Source of the DNA: Leptospirales bacterium
GTDB taxonomy: Bacteria; Spirochaetota; Leptospiria; Leptospirales; Leptonemataceae
Assembly: GCA_014238825.1 (NCBI GenBank)
Contig: JABAAI010000032.1
Span: 1 to 9,576, forward strand
Length of the DNA stretch: 9,576 bases
Direction of reading: 5' to 3'
The notes under the pieces were generated by a model. It did no database searches. It saw only the letters and a program-made list of their open reading frames with translations, and was not told where the DNA came from. Below, piece by piece: positions 6,591-9,576 of this stretch; the stretch's first letter is position 1; each line of letters starts with the position of its first letter. The translations under genes were made by a program, and so were the position numbers.

Positions 6591-7742
6591 GCATGAGACA
6601 AAGTTTCTAGATAAATTTTCTAGAACAGAAAAAAACCGATTAATCTCTTCCTCTATACACACGTTTAAAGCCCAATGACGATTTGATATTTCTATACTTT
6701 GCATACTATCCATACTATGAGACAAGATATCATTATTTTCAATATTACTCAGCGAAGTACTATCAAAACCGCTAACGCAAGTATTGACAACTTCTCCCCT
6801 CGAAGCTCTAATTTCATAGCCTGCCTCATGTAGAGAAACAAGCCATTTACGCCATTCTCCCCTTTCCCCTCTTTCTCTTAGAGATGATAATCTAAGCTGG
6901 AATGATAAACGAATCCCTTTACCACACAATGCGGGACAAGCGGTTAAAAATCCATAATCTGGATGGAATTGCCATTCGTACATTTTGTCAAGCATTTCTA
7001 TTTTTTGATAATAAGACTTTAGCCGATTCACACAATGTTCTTTGCCATGCCAGTCAAAAATCCAACTAGCACGCAAGTGATCTTCATCCCTTGTTTCTAA
7101 AAATAATTCTGTATCATCTGAAAAATATATAGCAAGAGCGTTTTTTGGTGCTAGTAAATTTTCACTAAGCGCCTTCCTTTTCTCTGCTGACAAATAGCCC
7201 AAATATGCTAAGCCTTTAATATTTCGAGCAACTCTAAGACGAACACTTAGTATATTAGAGCTCTTAGTAAAATTTAAATTCCCTGGTAACTTTTCTGATG
7301 ATTTCTCTATATAATCTCCTTGATTATTATCTTTTGCCAGAACATAATCACATAGCTCAAGACTACGAGACTTCGCCATGCTACTCACCTCATAACTAGG
7401 AGAAAAAGCCTTAGCTCCAGGAGTAACATTATGATAATCTTCCATTAAACGATCTAGTTTGGGTGAGAAGCTAAAATAGCATGATTCACATCCTAAATAG
7501 CCACGATTTAAATAATCGCGATAACTAGTACCGCAGTCATAACAAATATGAGTATTACTCTCATCCTCTATGTTATTGGTCTCTAATTTTTCACAATAAG
7601 GACAGTAAAGATTCTCTCTTAAATCAACATTCATCTCAGCATTATTCTGAGATGAATTATTCTGCTCAGAAGCAAAGTTATTAGTTAAATAGAGGACATG
7701 AATACTGAGTTCTTCTCCACATTCCTCGCAGCATAAGTTCAT
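6576..7742 (-). CDS. McsA-McsB fusion: zinc-finger activator joined to a shortened protein arginine kinase
   Basis: One continuous 388-aa frame combines two proteins that are separate in Bacillus. Residues 1 to about 118 resemble McsA, with metal-binding CxxC pairs at C5/C8, C47/C50, C67/C70 and C85/C88; GTSYRDYLNRGYLGCESCY then P-A-K align with the McsA core. From about 163 on it is a phosphagen-kinase-like McsB domain, which phosphorylates arginines to mark proteins for ClpC-ClpP. Residues matching Bacillus catalytic positions are present: RLRVARN at 168-174, E220 and R224 in EDHLR, C269 in TACP, R278, and R312 with E317 in IRASRGE. Departures are a short N-lobe (about 50 residues between RLRVARN and EDHLR, against about 90 in Bacillus), a polar insert at about 319-348, and no C-terminal 100 residues, hence no RDxxRA phosphoarginine-sensing motif. 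McsA's own UVR segment is also missing. It precedes clpC by 55 bases. I judge it an active kinase, by inference. Confidence 0.85.
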   Translation of the reverse strand: MNLCCEECGEELSIHVLYLTNNFASEQNNSSQNNAEMNVDLRENLYCPYCEKLETNNIEDESNTHICYDCGTSYRDYLNRGYLGCESCYFSFSPKLDRLMEDYHNVTPGAKAFSPSYEVSSMAKSRSLELCDYVLAKDNNQGDYIEKSSEKLPGNLNFTKSSNILSVRLRVARNIKGLAYLGYLSAEKRKALSENLLAPKNALAIYFSDDTELFLETRDEDHLRASWIFDWHGKEHCVNRLKSYYQKIEMLDKMYEWQFHPDYGFLTACPALCGKGIRLSFQLRLSSLRERGERGEWRKWLVSLHEAGYEIRASRGEVVNTCVSGFDSTSLSNIENNDILSHSMDSMQSIEISNRHWALNVCIEEEINRFFSVLENLSRNFVSCGNIR

Positions 7743-7755
7743 AAAAGTTCATTCT

Positions 7756-7784
7756 ATTATAACTTACTAAGTCTGCAAGCAAAA
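7756..7784 (-). promoter_or_regulatory. Candidate sigma-70-type promoter for the mcsAB-clpC-TPR-mtaB operon
   Basis: On the - strand a perfect TATAAT occupies 7761-7756. A -35 candidate is TTGCTT (7782-7777, 15-base spacer) or TTTTGC (7784-7779, 17-base spacer); neither is strong. Transcription would begin near 7749-7748, only about 6-7 bases before the ATG at 7742. The resulting leader is too short for a Shine-Dalgarno and none is visible. No CtsR-like operator or CIRCE inverted repeat is seen nearby. Confidence 0.55.
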
Positions 7785-7809
7785 AACTAGAGCAAATACT
7801 AAAATTCAG

Positions 7810-7833
7810 CTCATCTGTCCACCGACAGATAGC
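7810..7833 (-). terminator. Hairpin after ctaB, possible intrinsic terminator of the ctaA-ctaB transcript
   Basis: ATCTGTC (7813-7819) and GACAGAT (7824-7830) form a perfect 7-bp stem with a 4-base loop. On the - strand three further pairs (GCT with AGC) extend it across one bulged base. It starts about 25 bases after the ctaB stop, as a terminator would. The following - strand sequence is TGAATTTTAG, only a weak and offset T-run, so termination may be partial. An inverted-repeat operator upstream of the mcsAB promoter is an alternative reading. Confidence 0.4.
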
Positions 7834-7858
7834 AACAAATATTAGAGTATTCTTAAAG

Positions 7859-8761
7859 CTAAGCTCTCCAAAGTCGGAAATAGAGATCCAAGCCTAGAGC
7901 AATATGCCATACAATCATATGAGTTATCGTTAAAAAAAAGACTCTCATAGGGCTAAAAGAAAAATCTTTATTCTTAAACCATTTCTGCCTTAGTAAGAAA
8001 GCAAAATAAAAAACTACAAGGCCAATAACTAAAGAAGGCCAAAGAAATATTGGTCCAAAAAGAGAAAACGGAGGCATTACACTTAAAACAATACAAATAC
8101 AAAGAAGGCCCTGATAAAGTAAAATTTGATTGAGGCTATATCCTATGCCTTTAACACTAGTAAGAGTAGGAATAGTAGCCTTCTTATAATCATCCCTGTA
8201 ACGAATAGCAAGACACCAAAAATGAGGTGGTTGCCACAAAAATAGAAATAAAAACATCATAATACCATATTCACTAATACTCCCACTTACGGAGGCTTCC
8301 CCAATCAATGGTCCTAATGAACCACAGACTCCTCCAAGAAAAGTATTCCAATGAGTTCTTGATTTCAAAAGTATTGTATAAATAAAAATATAATAAAGAA
8401 ATGAAGCTAGAGCAATCCAAGCCGCTAATGGATTAGAGCCTAGGTACATGATATAGAAACCTATTCCTAGAAGCCCCGATGCAATGCCATGCGAAAGACC
8501 TAAACTCAAACCGCCATCAATAATAAGAGGACGTTTTTTTGTTCTTTCCATTAAGACATCTTTATCACGCTCAATAATTTGATTATAAGCAAATGAGGAA
8601 CAAGCAATGAACAATGTCCCGATTAGAGTACAGGTAATTAAAGTCCAAGAAGGCAAAGCAGGTCCCATGAAAAACCCAGGGACTACAGTAAAAAGAATCG
8701 AAATGGCCAAGCCAAACTTAATTAAACGAAAGATATTTTGTGTTCTATCAAGAAGAGACAA
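7859..8761 (-). CDS. ctaB: Protoheme IX farnesyltransferase (heme O synthase)
   Basis: CtaB/Cox10 adds a farnesyl group from farnesyl diphosphate to heme b, giving heme O, in the inner membrane. It is a UbiA-superfamily prenyltransferase. Both diphosphate/Mg-binding motifs are visible (numbered from the longer GTG form): the first at N70 to P88, with D76 and D78 and then MERTKKRP, and the second at D200 to L210, DDYKKATIPTL. Family landmarks between them include GGVCGSLGPLIGEA and FLWQPPHFW. The rest is mostly hydrophobic, consistent with about nine membrane helices. I prefer the TTG start at 8761 because GGAGG (8772-8768) lies 6 bases upstream of it. A GTG at 8791 would add 10 residues but has no ribosome site. 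The gene overlaps the ctaA end by 14 bases (44 with GTG). Its product is the substrate of CtaA. Confidence 0.95.
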   Translation of the reverse strand: MSLLDRTQNIFRLIKFGLAISILFTVVPGFFMGPALPSWTLITCTLIGTLFIACSSFAYNQIIERDKDVLMERTKKRPLIIDGGLSLGLSHGIASGLLGIGFYIMYLGSNPLAAWIALASFLYYIFIYTILLKSRTHWNTFLGGVCGSLGPLIGEASVSGSISEYGIMMFLFLFLWQPPHFWCLAIRYRDDYKKATIPTLTSVKGIGYSLNQILLYQGLLCICIVLSVMPPFSLFGPIFLWPSLVIGLVVFYFAFLLRQKWFKNKDFSFSPMRVFFLTITHMIVWHIALGLDLYFRLWRA

Positions 8762-9576
8762 GTCTTGCCTCCAAAAAAAACCAGAATGCACTAATATAAA
8801 TTATGTACGCAAAAAAAGAATGAAGCACTGTAAGATGAACAGGAACTTTAAAAATAACACTAATCGCTCCTATAATGATTTGGATAGCGAACAATATTAG
8901 AAATAGATATAGAAAACGAAGTATGGTGTTCGAATATTTTTTTCTGATAGCAAAATATAAAAAAGAAATGAGATAGATAAATAATCCATACGCTAAATAA
9001 CGATGACTCATATGCTTCTCTATATTTCCAATCATTGGCGGAAAATATTCTGGTGTAAAAGTCAAATCCCTGTTTTTGTTTATTGTAGCATTATAGTAGC
9101 AAGCAGGGAAAGTATTACATGCCGTTCCTGCATAATTCGAGCTTACCCGCGCTCCTAAAAATATTTGAAGAAAAATTAAGACAAGTAATAAGCCACTCAG
9201 CAATATTAAAATTTTGGAAGAATTCAAATTAGTTTTATTCGTCCTATTCGCCCTATTTGCACTAGTGACATAAAGATAATAAGCTTTATGGAATGAGAAG
9301 AATAAGGTACTCAGAAATAATATTGCATTTAAAAGATGCGAATTTATAATATATGGATCTAATTTTTCAGTAATAGTAAGGGCTCCCAAAGCAATCTGCA
9401 GAACAAGTAAAGAAAGACTGATAATTACAAGCTTGAAATGACTTTTTCTCAAAGTTTTATGAAATAAGCCAATAATAGCCCAAGCGATAAATAAGCACGT
9501 AAGTAAAGCTGCTGTTATACGATGTAGCCATTCTAAAAAAACCTGATAAGTCATCTCTGGAATCAGTTTCCCATTA
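8748..9576 (-). CDS. ctaA: Heme A synthase (COX15/CtaA family), 5' end beyond the window
   Basis: CtaA oxidises the methyl group of heme O to the formyl group of heme A, the cofactor of aa3-type cytochrome oxidases, in the inner membrane. The frame stays open from the ATG at 9554 to the right edge. The seven residues before it (NGKLIPE) match the family's conserved segment after the first helix (Bacillus CHGRFFPE), so 9554 is an internal Met and the true start, with helix 1 and its Cys-pair loop, is missing. Counted from that Met, the four family histidines are H11 (EWLHR), H73 (NSHLL), H184 (MSHRYL) and H245 (LHSFF), fitting the two pseudo-symmetric four-helix heme sites. A C146/C152 pair lies in the loop after GARVSSNYAGTA. 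The polar linker at about 97-113 contains a 9-base tandem repeat. The 3' end overlaps ctaB, whose product supplies its substrate. Confidence 0.93.
   Translation of the reverse strand, partial: NGKLIPEMTYQVFLEWLHRITAALLTCLFIAWAIIGLFHKTLRKSHFKLVIISLSLLVLQIALGALTITEKLDPYIINSHLLNAILFLSTLFFSFHKAYYLYVTSANRANRTNKTNLNSSKILILLSGLLLVLIFLQIFLGARVSSNYAGTACNTFPACYYNATINKNRDLTFTPEYFPPMIGNIEKHMSHRYLAYGLFIYLISFLYFAIRKKYSNTILRFLYLFLILFAIQIIIGAISVIFKVPVHLTVLHSFFAYIIYISAFWFFLEARLVSS
8759..8772 (-). promoter_or_regulatory. Strong Shine-Dalgarno that supports a TTG start for ctaB
   Basis: On the - strand GGAGG (8772-8768) is followed by six bases and an in-frame TTG (8761-8759). It is the best Shine-Dalgarno-like sequence ahead of any gene in this window, while the more distal GTG at 8791 has only A/T-rich sequence upstream. 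The same bases encode Trp-Arg if the GTG is used, so chance is possible. Confidence 0.5.
9235..9261. repeat. 9-base imperfect tandem repeat within ctaA
   Basis: Three adjacent 9-base units (TTATTCGTC, CTATTCGCC, CTATTTGCA on the + strand) differ at one to a few positions. Being a multiple of three they keep frame and encode ANR-ANR-TNK in the polar linker between the two halves of heme A synthase. This looks like slippage-driven lengthening of a tolerant loop. Confidence 0.6.

Noticed and set aside
4755..6596. + strand open frames of 72 and 102 residues (4755-4973 and 6288-6596)
   Set aside because: Both lie opposite highly conserved clpC coding sequence, and the second also covers the clpC leader. 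They read as antisense shadows without motifs.
6576..7742. Two separate genes mcsA and mcsB, or a frameshifted pseudogene
   Set aside because: The frame is continuous, both halves keep their metal-binding or catalytic residues, and there is no internal stop or obvious shift.
8607..8900. 97-residue open frame on the + strand across the ctaA/ctaB junction
   Set aside because: It is antisense to two genes with clear family motifs, is rich in Lys/Asn/Arg, and shows no recognisable domain.
1..9576. CRISPR array, tRNA/rRNA genes, insertion sequences or phage genes
   Set aside because: No spaced repeats, cloverleaf-like segments, transposase motifs or terminal inverted repeats were seen, and coding sequence fills nearly the whole window.

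Overview
The window is an AT-rich, densely packed bacterial stretch with no gene-free gap longer than about 120 bases. Three genes on the + strand (end of a probable rpsB, then tsf and pyrH) converge on a long - strand block. From left to right that block reads mtaB-like methylthiotransferase, TPR membrane protein, clpC, an mcsA-mcsB fusion, ctaB and ctaA. In transcription order it is ctaA, ctaB, (hairpin and promoter), mcsAB, clpC, TPR gene, mtaB. No rRNA, tRNA, CRISPR array or insertion sequence was seen.

The organism cannot be named from this sequence. A ClpC with a UVR-type middle domain, partnered by McsA/McsB-type arginine phosphorylation, excludes typical gamma- and betaproteobacteria. 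Heme A synthesis (ctaA/ctaB) implies aerobic respiration through an aa3-type oxidase. A short, single-core EF-Ts (194 aa), a lysine-rich RpsB tail and ClpC sequence features together look most like an AT-rich member of the PVC group (Verrucomicrobiota/Chlamydiota side). This is inference from remembered families, not a search. Most visible starts lack a clear Shine-Dalgarno sequence.

Functionally there are three modules. (1) Translation and nucleotide supply: S2, EF-Ts and UMP kinase, with pyrH coupled to tsf by a TGATG stop/start overlap. (2) Protein quality control: a zinc-finger McsA-like region fused in one reading frame to a shortened McsB-like protein arginine kinase, followed directly by clpC. 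ClpC keeps the two N-domain glutamates that read phosphoarginine in Bacillus, so a mark-and-degrade pathway is likely. A membrane-anchored TPR protein and a tRNA methylthiotransferase are appended. (3) Heme O/A synthesis: ctaA (its 5' end lies beyond the right edge) overlapping ctaB.

The most distinctive item is the McsA-McsB fusion. It keeps the catalytic residues but has lost the C-terminal region that carries the phosphoarginine-sensing RDxxRA motif in Bacillus McsB. It also has a shortened N-lobe, a Ser/Asn/Asp-rich insert just after a catalytic Glu, and apparently an almost leaderless promoter.
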